DNA of 64,000 bases from Spirosoma agri (GTDB taxonomy: Bacteria > Bacteroidota > Bacteroidia > Cytophagales > Spirosomataceae). A program made the translations under genes and the position numbers. The notes under the pieces are model-generated. The model had not been told where the DNA came from and made no database searches. It saw only the letters and a program-made list of their open reading frames with translations. Location: NCBI RefSeq assembly GCF_010747415.1, contig NZ_JAAGNZ010000001.1, forward strand, positions 1-64,000, written 5' to 3'. Each line of letters begins with the position of its first letter. The first letter of the stretch is position 1. Below, piece after piece: positions 35,239 through 43,744 of the stretch.

Positions 35239-37053
35239 ATGCAAGCAATTCGCAACATAGCAATCATCGCCCACGTTGACCATGGCAAAACTACGCTGGT
35301 CGACAAAATTATTCACGCGTCTAAGCTCTTTAGGGATAATCAGGAATTTGGCGACCTGATCTTAGACAACAACGATCTGGAACGGGAACGGGGGATCACC
35401 ATCGTTTCGAAAAACGTATCGGTTCGCTACAAAGACGTTAAAATCAACATCATCGATACACCGGGCCACAGTGACTTCGGCGGTGAAGTTGAACGCGTTC
35501 TGAAAATGGCCGATGGCGTTTGTCTGCTGGTCGATGCTTTTGAAGGCGCTATGCCACAAACACGGTTCGTGTTAGGTAAAGCACTTTCGCTGGGGCTGAA
35601 ACCCATCGTTATCGTTAACAAGGTCGACAAAGAAAACTGCCGTCCTGACGAGGTACATGAGCAGGTATTTGACCTGATGTTCAACCTGGGTGCAACAGAA
35701 GATCAGCTTGACTTCCCGACCGTATACGGTTCGTCGAAACAGGGCTGGATGGGTCCGGATTGGAAAACGCCAACCGATAACATTACTTATCTGCTTGATA
35801 CCATTGTTGAGCACATTCCGGCTGCACCGCAACGGGAAGGTCTGCCACAGATGCAGATCACTTCGCTCGACTATTCAGCTTTCGTTGGTCGGATCGCTAT
35901 CGGTCGTGTACACCGGGGTATCCTGAACGAAGGTGCCAATATGGCTCTCGTGAAGTCGGATGGATCGGTGAAGAAAGTCAAGATCAAAGAACTACAAACC
36001 TTCGAGGGACTTGGTAAATTGAAAGTTGCCGAAGTCCAGTGTGGCGATATTTGCGCCGTTACGGGTCTTGAAGAATTTGAGATCGGTGACACGTTAACGG
36101 ATGCCGACACACCGGAAGCACTAGATCGGATCTCGGTCGATGAGCCAACGATGAACATGCTGTTCACGATCAATAACTCGCCATTCTTCGGCAGAGAAGG
36201 TAAATTCGTGACATCACGTCACCTGCGTGACCGTCTTTACAAAGAGATCGAGAAAAACCTGGCGTTGCGCGTAGAAGCTACGGACAGTGAAGATCGCTTC
36301 CTGGTATTCGGTCGCGGTATTCTCCACTTGTCGGTCTTGATCGAGACGATGCGTCGGGAAGGATATGAACTACAGGTTGGTCAGCCACAGGTTCTTTACA
36401 AAGAGGACGAGAATGGCCATAAACTGGAGCCCGTTGAGACACTTGTCGTTGACGTACCGGAAGAAACAGCTGGTAAGGTAATCGAACTGGCGACTCAGCG
36501 CAAAGGTGAACTGCTGATCATGGAGCCAAAAGGCGATCTGCAACACCTTGAGTTTGAAATTCCGTCGCGTGGTCTTATCGGCCTTCGGTCGAATGTATTG
36601 ACCTCTACGTTCGGTGAAGCGGTTATGAGTCACCGGTTCAAAGAATATCAGCCCTACAAAGGACCAATTCCTGAGCGGATCAACGGTTCGCTGATCTCAA
36701 TGACCAGTGGTTCCGCTACGGCCTACTCAATCGATAAACTTCAGGATCGTGGTTCGTTCTTCGTTGAGCCCGGTGATGAGATCTACACCGGTCAGGTAAT
36801 TGGCGAACATAATCGCCAGAATGACATCGTGGTAAACGTACAGACGGCAAAACAGTTGACCAACATGCGGGCCTCGGGTTCGGATAACAACGTCAAGATT
36901 GCGCCGAAAATATCGTTCTCTCTCGAAGAATCAATGGAGTACATCCAGAAGGACGAGTATCTGGAAGTAACACCGAAGGCGATGCGTATTCGTAAAATCT
37001 TCCTGGATGAGAACGAGCGCAAACGGAATCAGAGCAAATTTGCAATGGCTTAA
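35239..37053 (+). CDS. typA: Ribosome-associated translational GTPase TypA/BipA
   Basis: A 604-residue elongation-factor-like GTPase that binds the ribosome and supports 50S assembly and growth at low temperature or under stress. G motifs are intact: AHVDHGKTTL (G1), RERGITI (G2), DTPGHSDFG (G3), NKVDK (G4). The EF-G-like domains III and V (RGILHLSVLIETMRREGYE, then PSRGLIGLRSNVLT) and the BipA C-terminal domain are present. Its length is normal. Own promoter with a long leader, own terminator. Confidence 0.97.
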   Translation: MQAIRNIAIIAHVDHGKTTLVDKIIHASKLFRDNQEFGDLILDNNDLERERGITIVSKNVSVRYKDVKINIIDTPGHSDFGGEVERVLKMADGVCLLVDAFEGAMPQTRFVLGKALSLGLKPIVIVNKVDKENCRPDEVHEQVFDLMFNLGATEDQLDFPTVYGSSKQGWMGPDWKTPTDNITYLLDTIVEHIPAAPQREGLPQMQITSLDYSAFVGRIAIGRVHRGILNEGANMALVKSDGSVKKVKIKELQTFEGLGKLKVAEVQCGDICAVTGLEEFEIGDTLTDADTPEALDRISVDEPTMNMLFTINNSPFFGREGKFVTSRHLRDRLYKEIEKNLALRVEATDSEDRFLVFGRGILHLSVLIETMRREGYELQVGQPQVLYKEDENGHKLEPVETLVVDVPEETAGKVIELATQRKGELLIMEPKGDLQHLEFEIPSRGLIGLRSNVLTSTFGEAVMSHRFKEYQPYKGPIPERINGSLISMTSGSATAYSIDKLQDRGSFFVEPGDEIYTGQVIGEHNRQNDIVVNVQTAKQLTNMRASGSDNNVKIAPKISFSLEESMEYIQKDEYLEVTPKAMRIRKIFLDENERKRNQSKFAMA

Positions 37054-37077
37054 TTGCTAGGTTATATAATAAGTTTC

Positions 37078-37123
37078 AACAAGAAAAAGGTCTTCAGATT
37101 AATCTGAAGACCTTTTTCTTGTT
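37078..37123. terminator. Perfect 46-base palindromic terminator
   Basis: A 23-bp perfect inverted repeat with no spacer (37078-37100 with 37101-37123), core TCTTCAGATTAATCTGAAGA, with A/T tracts at each side. It ends typA and can also act for the convergent gene at 37133. Confidence 0.9.
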
Positions 37124-37132
37124 AGTAGTCAT

Positions 37133-37666
37133 CTAGAATGGTTGTACCAGTCGAAAGGCAGCGGTCTGTTTAATATCATCCGGAATACCGGACTGGGGCA
37201 TAGCAGCGGTCGAATTTGATAAGGCTGCCTGTGCTGTAATGTACTCGTTCTGTCGGTGGGTATGGCGATAACCTGCAACGAACAGTGTTATCCCGACAAC
37301 AATCATAGCCGTCTTCTTCATAACGTATTTAAAATCACTCAAAAATTGATCTTCATCCGAGAACAGTCTCGGTTGCAGTATTGCTAGTTCAGTCGTAGCT
37401 GTATCTGGAAATTGTTCACCAGCTTCTGTCGATAACGTTCCAGTTTCCGGTAAAGACCCACGAAAAGGAAGTACGTTCCAGTTTTCCTTTTGCTGCAGAT
37501 GCCAGTATTCAGACTCCATACTTCCTTGTTTTAGTTCGTTAACCTGTACGTTTGATACCGAACATGTAGTAAGGTTTAAGACAATTGAACGGGGAGAACC
37601 GTTGTAACCACTTGATACTAATTTCGTTAGGCGAGGCTCGCTGATCGAACAGGTGGTTTTTGTCAT
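37133..37666 (-). CDS. Hypothetical protein with one membrane helix
   Basis: A 177-residue protein I do not recognise. The first 125 residues are polar with no visible domain; a single membrane helix follows (KTAMIVVGITLFVAGYRHTH, about residues 123-142) and about 35 residues come after it. A cytoplasmic N-terminus and periplasmic C-terminus are likely. I start at ATG 37666 (MTKTTCSISEPRL); the frame opens 16 codons earlier. It ends beside the typA terminator. Confidence 0.5.
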   Translation of the reverse strand: MTKTTCSISEPRLTKLVSSGYNGSPRSIVLNLTTCSVSNVQVNELKQGSMESEYWHLQQKENWNVLPFRGSLPETGTLSTEAGEQFPDTATTELAILQPRLFSDEDQFLSDFKYVMKKTAMIVVGITLFVAGYRHTHRQNEYITAQAALSNSTAAMPQSGIPDDIKQTAAFRLVQPF

Positions 37667-37795
37667 AGTATCAGAATGAGGTTCAACGGTACGACGCGAT
37701 AGAACCCAGTACATATAACGTAGTAACTACAGTTAATGTTAAATTTCCTGAGTTACCGGCATATACTAAGACGTGAAATACACGTTTGGTCATTA

Positions 37796-38374
37796 TTAAA
37801 AACTAATTCCTAATCGAACGGTCATCCGGTTGTAGACTCTCGTTTCGTGTTTGGCAAGTTCATTCCAGAAAAGAGGTTTGTCGGCTTCCGCTTCCTGTCG
37901 TTTATAGCTGAGGGACAAAATGAAATTCGAATTGGTTGGCCTACCGATCCGGAAGCCAATGCCGGGCGAAATGACCCAACCGCCCGTGGTCTTGTAGCCT
38001 GTCGGATCTTCATTTAACCAGGCAACCCCCCAACCGGTATCCAGACTAGTGAACACGCGCAGGTTTTTTTGGCCGGGCTGCGCCAAATCGTAGCGGATAC
38101 CAGCGCAAATGGGCATGAGTAAGGCGGTATTGTACCAATCGACACCCACCGTTCCGCCAACGGCCAAACGCGGACTTAGCTGAACACCATTGAAGGTCTG
38201 CGCAGTCAGGTTTGTCCGTTTCGATACTGATTCGGACGATTGTATCCCGTATCGAACCTGCCCAAATAACACGCCGAGTTCGGTCATGTTCGTAAAAACG
38301 GGCTTGAAGCGTTCCTTCTGCCCGAATCCTACGGTCGATATAAGGCTAAACAGGATGAATAATGACGTTCTCAT
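37796..38374 (-). CDS. Exported outer-membrane beta-barrel-like protein
   Basis: A 192-residue protein with a signal peptide (MRTSLFILFSLISTVGFG). Alternating hydrophobic and aromatic strands (ELGVLFGQVRYGIQ, AVGGTVGVDWYNTALLMPICAGIRYDL, GWVISPGIGFRIG, NFILSLSYKRQ) end in VRLGISF, a terminal aromatic as expected for barrel insertion. No known specific function. It follows the LVIVD lipoprotein by 17 bases, so both are likely co-transcribed. Confidence 0.75.
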   Translation of the reverse strand: MRTSLFILFSLISTVGFGQKERFKPVFTNMTELGVLFGQVRYGIQSSESVSKRTNLTAQTFNGVQLSPRLAVGGTVGVDWYNTALLMPICAGIRYDLAQPGQKNLRVFTSLDTGWGVAWLNEDPTGYKTTGGWVISPGIGFRIGRPTNSNFILSLSYKRQEAEADKPLFWNELAKHETRVYNRMTVRLGISF

Positions 38375-38391
38375 AGCTAGAAGATTGCGGT

Positions 38392-39672
38392 TTAGTAGGG
38401 TCGATCAACCGCAATTTTACTGAGCTGACGCAACTGGGCTGGATTGGTATAATCGAATTGATAGAGCCCATCGCGACCGACCATAAGCAGCGTTTTGCCA
38501 AGCGGAATAACATCGTAGGCATTCATCCCGGACAGATGCTCCAGTTGCTTGATATCCATCGCTGAACTGGCATTGAACGATTTTAGACCATGCTGACCCT
38601 CACAGATGAAAAGAGAAGGAAAATCGACGCCTAACCCATGTGGATTCTGCATTGGGTAACTCTTGATCAGACGGGGACTGGTCAGGCTGCTCACGTCGAC
38701 AACATCTAACTGGTTCGTAAATCCTCCGCACTGAGAGCCGTTTCGAAGGGTTACGTAGGCGATGTTGTCATGCACCACAACCGGATCACACACCCGCGCA
38801 TGCTGGAAAGTGGACAGATGAACAGGTTTCGCCGGATTAGCATTGTCGTAGATGAGCATACCCGTCTGGGAGCCGATGAATAATTTGTCTTTGTACGGGA
38901 AAATCGTTTCTATACCCCACCCCATCGTTACTCTGTTGCGTGGCGTTGGTTTGGTCGCATCTTGAATATCAAACAGTTGTAAGTCTGACTGGCTCACGGT
39001 GTACAGAAAGTTATCGTACAAGGCAAATCGCGCCATAGACCCGGACGTACCATTGGTGGCCGGTGCCGGCGAACTGGAAGAGGATGCAAAATTTAGGACG
39101 CCATCGAACTGGACACAGTTTGGGCAGTTGTTACGCCATTGCCCGGCCGATTCGCAGTCGGTTTTGATCGTTTCTGTTATATAATCTACCCGCTGATCGC
39201 TTAGTGTGACGGTTTGCGTATTTACGCTCCAGAATCCGCCGTCAAACTGTCCGTTGGTGAATACCGACTCTACACGGCTAACTTCTTTCGGATGAGCCGG
39301 ATCGCTGATGTCGAACGCAACCAGATCCATGTAGCTGTCGGCATAGAGAATGTTGTTCCGGACGGCCATATCGCCATTGCCGGGAATCCGTAAAAAAGCT
39401 ACTGGATTTGGGGCTGTGGGATTCCGGTTATCAATGAGATGAATACCTTCTTTGAGCTCATTAATGAACAGATAACCGTCTTTGGTGTAAATCTTACCGG
39501 GATTCTGTAACGCGCGCGATTCTTCCACACGAACGCCTTCGCGAACCTGTCGAATCGTGAGAGTAACTGGCGTGAAGCGCTTAAACGTGCGGGTTTCTTC
39601 ACATTGATCAGTGCAGCTTGTTTGTCCAATCGCAAGTATGACAAACAGAATAAGTAAACGATTGACGTTCAT
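38392..39672 (-). CDS. LVIVD-repeat lipoprotein (beta-propeller)
   Basis: A 426-residue lipoprotein (lipobox GQTSC, Cys about 20) built of repeats of the LVIVD type: GYLFINELKEGIHLIDNRNPTAP, NILYADSYMDLVAFDISDPAHPKEV, NFLYTVSQSDLQLFDIQDATKPT, KLFIGSQTGMLIYDNANPAKPV and NIAYVTLRNG..TNQLDVVDVSSLTSP. These form a propeller-like surface domain of unknown ligand, common in Bacteroidota lipoproteins. Four cysteines cluster around CESAGQWRNNCPNC. Likely surface-exposed, operonic with the barrel gene downstream. Confidence 0.85.
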   Translation of the reverse strand: MNVNRLLILFVILAIGQTSCTDQCEETRTFKRFTPVTLTIRQVREGVRVEESRALQNPGKIYTKDGYLFINELKEGIHLIDNRNPTAPNPVAFLRIPGNGDMAVRNNILYADSYMDLVAFDISDPAHPKEVSRVESVFTNGQFDGGFWSVNTQTVTLSDQRVDYITETIKTDCESAGQWRNNCPNCVQFDGVLNFASSSSSPAPATNGTSGSMARFALYDNFLYTVSQSDLQLFDIQDATKPTPRNRVTMGWGIETIFPYKDKLFIGSQTGMLIYDNANPAKPVHLSTFQHARVCDPVVVHDNIAYVTLRNGSQCGGFTNQLDVVDVSSLTSPRLIKSYPMQNPHGLGVDFPSLFICEGQHGLKSFNASSAMDIKQLEHLSGMNAYDVIPLGKTLLMVGRDGLYQFDYTNPAQLRQLSKIAVDRPY

Positions 39673-39744
39673 AGGCTGAAGGAGATGAGGTTATACTAGC
39701 AAGACCCGGAGTCCGATAAAAGCGTTGTAAGTATTCTACTATAA

Positions 39745-39777
39745 AATTGCCCGGCTGTCTTGATTACGGCCGGGCAA
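39745..39777 (-). terminator. Terminator of the serpin operon
   Basis: A 9-bp perfect stem ATTGCCCGG/CCGGGCAAT (39745-39753 with 39769-39777) is followed on the minus strand by TTTTATAG. Confidence 0.8.
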
Positions 39778-39862
39778 TATTGATCTTACACAAAAAGTTA
39801 ACAAAAATTCGTCTAACCGAAAGGCTCGCTACGTCAAATCTGCTTCACCATGAAGTTTGGCC

Positions 39863-40303
39863 TCACAATTTTTTATAGACTAACACACCGGGCTTCGGAC
39901 CGCCGTGGTAGAGATAAAGCTGCGTTGCCGTTGGCGATTCGAATCGGACTACGGTCGCTAAATTAGCCAGATACTCTTGTTCGAACTGTTTGGCTGCGCC
40001 GGAACCAGCTTTTTCGGTACTGACCACTTCGTTGATCTGCATGGTTCCATCAACCGTTGCAAACATCCGGGCTGTGTAGTCATTCACCGATGATTTCCCA
40101 CTGGCAAGAAACGGCGTTATGTCAATCGGTGGGTTTCGGTTGTCATACGTGAACTGTATGGTCACGGCAAAAGATGAGTCCGGTTTCGTGAGCTGCCAGG
40201 TACCAAGTAAATTGGCCAATACAGGTGCTACTTCGTGTTCTCTTTTTCCGCACCCTAACACAATGGCCAGGAGCAGCAGCGAGACGGCTAATCGGTTTAT
40301 CAT
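39863..40303 (-). CDS. Lipoprotein of unknown function, downstream of the serpin
   Basis: A 146-residue lipoprotein (signal MINRLAVSLLLLAIVLGC, Cys 18). The mature part begins with LLGTWQLTKPDSSFAVTIQF and ends LYHGGPKPGVLVYKKL, reminiscent of the small calycin/META-type lipoproteins in which LxGTW opens the fold; that is a resemblance only. Its start codon overlaps the serpin stop by four bases (ATGA), so translation is coupled, suggesting that the two proteins work together. Confidence 0.7.
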   Translation of the reverse strand: MINRLAVSLLLLAIVLGCGKREHEVAPVLANLLGTWQLTKPDSSFAVTIQFTYDNRNPPIDITPFLASGKSSVNDYTARMFATVDGTMQINEVVSTEKAGSGAAKQFEQEYLANLATVVRFESPTATQLYLYHGGPKPGVLVYKKL

Positions 40304-41547
40304 GAATTCGTTTTTGTTGGATCAGCGATTTTTCCAACAAATAACACAGTTCCTGACGTCTTTTCATGAATAACGAACACAAATGGCCGATTGCAGAGCT
40401 TGGCAACCGGCATTGATGTCGTCGAAACGCCCCCTGTCGTAACCGCAGCCGCTTCCGTACCCTTCTCATCAACAGCCACAAACGTGTTCTGTTTGACGAA
40501 GCTGAGGGTCAATCCACCCTGCGGATTCATCTTTGTAAAGTCGGCCTTGTCAGTGAACGCCGTGGACATGCCCATCGCACCTAAGACATTGTTCAGCTTG
40601 ACCTCATAATTCAGCGTGAACTTGGGCAAGCCAAGATCCAGCATGGTATTGACCATATCTTTCTGCAACTGAGTCCAGTCAGAACCGCTGAAGTTTTTCA
40701 GGAGATCATCTGCCGACAATGATTCGACGGGTAATAGAACCGTCATGGCGAATTTGTCTGACCCGTAAGGCAGTTCGAAGGCCGAATACGTTGATCGGAA
40801 CCCCTGCCGTACAGCCATGTTCTGCCGCATCATGCGTACCGTCTTCTCAACGCCCGAAGCCAGTTTAAACGGTGAATCGACGGTTAGCTCCGGATTGAAT
40901 GGTGCTTTCCAGTCGCCTTTGAAATACAGGGCATTCAGCAGAAACATAATATTATCCGGTTGTATCTGATCGAGTACTTTCGGAATACGGCCATTGGTTT
41001 GCTGACTGGCCCAGCTATTGATTTTTCCGACGGTAGCCGGATCGTTAAAGTCTTGCGCTGACACTTCAGCCTTGAACTCTTTTTTCAGCACATCCTGAAA
41101 CGACGTTGCTACCGAAAACGTGTTTCGATACCAGACCGAATTCGCCAGTGTCAATGTCACTTTTGAATCGACAGCGGGCAGATTCTCCATCAGATTCTGA
41201 TAGGTTTGATTGGCTTCGGCCAGCGTTTGTGCATCGAGGTTCAACGCCTTCTGAATCTCCTGTGCCGTCTGTCCATTGGCACCGTTCAAAATCATACCAA
41301 GGGCAATATGGAGGCTCAGCGGAGAGATAAACACATTGTTTGCCTGTCCTTCCTGAGCGTTGACGCGTTTGGCCAGATCGAAGGCAAACTGGGTTGTCTG
41401 GGTCGCGAAGGGAGCCGAAACGCGCAGATCGCCGGTGGCCGTAGTTGTGTCCGTTCCTGGTGAAACGACGCTGTTGTTACAACTGATAGCCGTTAGAAAA
41501 ACACCGGCAGTAACGGCTGCCAGCATTGAAAAGGGATTCGTTTTCAT
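40300..41547 (-). CDS. Serpin family serine-protease inhibitor, lipoprotein
   Basis: A 415-residue serpin with a lipoprotein signal (lipobox TAISC). Serpin landmarks are present: NVFISPLSLHIALGMILNGANGQT, FLLNALYFKGDWKAPF, and the hinge DEKGTEAAAV before NRPFVFVIHEKTSGTVLFVGKIADPT. The reactive loop has the same length as in alpha-1-antitrypsin, which places P1-P1' at Thr-Ser in GVSTTSMP. The small residues at P12-P9 (Ala-Ala-Ala-Val) indicate an inhibitory serpin. Probably surface-anchored to block foreign or own proteases. ATG 41547 gives a normal signal peptide; the frame opens 14 codons earlier. Confidence 0.95.
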   Translation of the reverse strand: MKTNPFSMLAAVTAGVFLTAISCNNSVVSPGTDTTTATGDLRVSAPFATQTTQFAFDLAKRVNAQEGQANNVFISPLSLHIALGMILNGANGQTAQEIQKALNLDAQTLAEANQTYQNLMENLPAVDSKVTLTLANSVWYRNTFSVATSFQDVLKKEFKAEVSAQDFNDPATVGKINSWASQQTNGRIPKVLDQIQPDNIMFLLNALYFKGDWKAPFNPELTVDSPFKLASGVEKTVRMMRQNMAVRQGFRSTYSAFELPYGSDKFAMTVLLPVESLSADDLLKNFSGSDWTQLQKDMVNTMLDLGLPKFTLNYEVKLNNVLGAMGMSTAFTDKADFTKMNPQGGLTLSFVKQNTFVAVDEKGTEAAAVTTGGVSTTSMPVAKLCNRPFVFVIHEKTSGTVLFVGKIADPTKTNS

Positions 41548-41576
41548 AGTACGGTAAGCTGGTTTTGGGTTGAATG

Positions 41577-41609
41577 GGTCAGTATACAAGGGCCAATTGT
41601 ATACTGACC
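41577..41609 (-). terminator. Hairpin ahead of the serpin gene
   Basis: A 13-bp perfect stem GGTCAGTATACAA (41577-41589 with 41597-41609) with a 7-base loop lies between the upstream lipoprotein stop and the serpin start. No T tract follows on the minus strand, so it may be an attenuator, mRNA-stabilising stem or operator rather than a true terminator. Confidence 0.5.
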
Positions 41610-41624
41610 AATCTAGTCAGGCAC

Positions 41625-42101
41625 CTATTTGCACTCGTTGAGCGCCTTGCGCTGAGCTCTCAATGCCTCAACGAGCGGCTCAAAGCCGGGAATGGTACCA
41701 CTGCCATACTCAAACGTGACGCGATGTTTCTGATCACCTGTCTGAAGTTCAATGTATTCGGCGCCCCCATCCGCACAGTCGGGGCAACCGATTCGGTCGG
41801 GCTGTTTGGTAAACGCATTCACATTTGCTGCCGCCGTCTTCAAGGCGTTCCAGACATCATCGCTGATGGTAAACTGGCATGTCTTTGCTGGATTCCGCGG
41901 ATTTCTGCTGGCTTCGGTCTGCGTGAGCGTGACCAGCGTACCGTTAAATTCATAATCGAACAGACAATAGCCAATACACATGCCAAAGGAAGTTCCGGTG
42001 CGGATCGTTACGGTGTCTGTTGTAGGCTCCGATTGAAGAGAAACGCTCGTACAACTACCGAGTGCTACAAAGAGTAGCATACCTATGACACGAAGTTTCA
42101 T
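41625..42101 (-). CDS. Cysteine-containing lipoprotein (DUF6438-like)
   Basis: A 158-residue lipoprotein (lipobox LGSC, Cys 17). The segment TGTSFGMCIGYCLFDYEFNGT recalls the GMCPxY motif of the DUF6438 domain; further cysteines (CQFTI, CPDC, final NEC) could form disulfides in the envelope. The function is unknown. It follows the sigma-coupled barrel protein by 12 bases and belongs to the same transcript. Confidence 0.7.
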   Translation of the reverse strand: MKLRVIGMLLFVALGSCTSVSLQSEPTTDTVTIRTGTSFGMCIGYCLFDYEFNGTLVTLTQTEASRNPRNPAKTCQFTISDDVWNALKTAAANVNAFTKQPDRIGCPDCADGGAEYIELQTGDQKHRVTFEYGSGTIPGFEPLVEALRAQRKALNECK

Positions 42102-42113
42102 AACCAGCTAAAG

Positions 42114-43730
42114 TTAAAAGTGATAATCAAGGCCAAAGCTCATCCCTGTCGACGTAGGCGAACTATGTACCTGCGACGTTGGCTGAGTAGTTTCGCCCAG
42201 CGTTGGCTGATACATACCAGCCAATGACGCCGACCAGCGACGGGAGGGACGATACCGGAACCGGGCCCCCATCGTTGCCGCCCAGGAAACAGGCCGGTAG
42301 ACACCATCTTTCCCTGTAACAACAAGATCGTCACCGATCGTGTTACGAACAAAAATATTGGTTAGCAATCCACCCAACACCGCCATGCTCAGACGCTTGC
42401 GTGGGCGTATTTGATAGCCCAGCTGAAGAGGGACCTGAACGTACTCGAAGTTGTTGGACAATTCCTGCTGATACGGACTGTTGTACGCCTGATAGTTAGT
42501 GGCCGTGGCTACATTGTCGTAACTGGCTTTCGGCGTATTGCTGTAGGCCATATTGCTGGTAATCAAGCTACTCCGTACGGCGTTGACGTACAGGTTTCCG
42601 GATGTCGATGCCTGATCGGCGGCTAGACTTACGAAGGCCCCCGAAGCGACCTGACTAGGGCTCTCGACTGTAGAACGCGCGGCCAGATACCCTATCCCCG
42701 ACTCTACTGACCAATGATCACTGAGTTGAACACCGGCCCCGGCCTGATACGCTACAGAAAAATTAGACCGGCTGTTGATCGATGGCTGACTGGTTCTGGC
42801 TGAATTGGCGAAAGCCGCCGTTTGCGTCGAACGAAGCGATACCGCTGGATTAAAAGAGCTTGGCATCATACTCACCGAAGCCCAGACCTGGCGGGATTCG
42901 TGTCTTGATTTAGTCGCTTCTGGTTCCACAGACAACTCAGTGGGCCGGAACCACACAATTCGCTGGATTTTCCCCGGAGACCGTAGCCGCATGGGCCGTA
43001 GGTCGAGCTGTTCGATGCTGTTTCGACGTAGTTGATCCGATTCACTACGATTCACATCAGCGACTGGTGTCATCGTCGTAAAAGCGACCGTTGCTGACGA
43101 ATTGCTCGGTTGAATGAATACGCTGGCCTGATGTGACATAGCCGCATTTGCTGTTGATCGCACTAGCCGCTGAACAGTTGAATGCTGCTCGTTGTTCGCG
43201 GTTGATTGACTTGCGATCCGGGCCACCAATTGATCTACCGACGGTTTGGGTAATCGATTCGATAGCCGAGCTACTGCGTGTTCCTCCGGATGAATGGTCG
43301 GAGCGGGAACCGGCTGTTCAGCACTGTTTGCCGTTTTCTTGTCTACGCTTGCTAGGGCCTCTGATTCCGGCTTATTTGTTTCTATCGAGGCTACCCCCCC
43401 CCCATCAACTGGCTTGCTTGAAGCGTGTTGTGTGGTCTGTTTACTGGCTTCCTGCTGCGCAAGCTGCTGATGCGATGGTTGCCGGGATTGTGAGCCAATA
43501 GTCCACCAGCCTACCAGCAGTAAGGCTAAGGCAGCCGCGAGACCAACACCCCAAGTAAGCGGTTTCGATGCCAGCAAACCTGCTGTCCACAAGGGTATTA
43601 TCTTCGTGCCGTTTGATTCATCCAGCCGGTGCTCAATAGCCTTCCACACGCGCGGTGGTGGTGCTTCCGAGGCCTCGTCGAAAGCCTTTCGCCAGAAATC
43701 GTCCGGTATGTTTTTATCTATTTCATCCAT
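42114..43730 (-). CDS. Putative anti-sigma-like protein with predicted C-terminal beta-barrel
   Basis: A 538-residue protein of composite design. Residues 1-45 (MDEIDKNIPDDFWRKAFDE, then PPPRVWKAIEHRLDE) match the short cytoplasmic segment found in proteins coupled to ECF sigma factors in Bacteroidota. One membrane helix follows (about 62-83), then about 230 residues of Ser/Gln-rich linker, then an outer-membrane-barrel-like region with VAYQAGAGVQLSDHWSVESGIGYLAA and closing MSFGLDYHF. Translation is likely coupled to the sigma gene: a GTG (43748) overlaps its stop, though ATG 43730 is my preferred start. Probably controls the sigma factor from the envelope (inference). Confidence 0.75.
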   Translation of the reverse strand: MDEIDKNIPDDFWRKAFDEASEAPPPRVWKAIEHRLDESNGTKIIPLWTAGLLASKPLTWGVGLAAALALLLVGWWTIGSQSRQPSHQQLAQQEASKQTTQHASSKPVDGGGVASIETNKPESEALASVDKKTANSAEQPVPAPTIHPEEHAVARLSNRLPKPSVDQLVARIASQSTANNEQHSTVQRLVRSTANAAMSHQASVFIQPSNSSATVAFTTMTPVADVNRSESDQLRRNSIEQLDLRPMRLRSPGKIQRIVWFRPTELSVEPEATKSRHESRQVWASVSMMPSSFNPAVSLRSTQTAAFANSARTSQPSINSRSNFSVAYQAGAGVQLSDHWSVESGIGYLAARSTVESPSQVASGAFVSLAADQASTSGNLYVNAVRSSLITSNMAYSNTPKASYDNVATATNYQAYNSPYQQELSNNFEYVQVPLQLGYQIRPRKRLSMAVLGGLLTNIFVRNTIGDDLVVTGKDGVYRPVSWAATMGARFRYRPSRRWSASLAGMYQPTLGETTQPTSQVHSSPTSTGMSFGLDYHF

Positions 43731-43744
43731 CGCATTGGTAGTAG

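Noticed and set aside
35055-35279. 74-codon frame ahead of typA
   Set aside because: It spans the typA promoter and overlaps the typA start in another frame.
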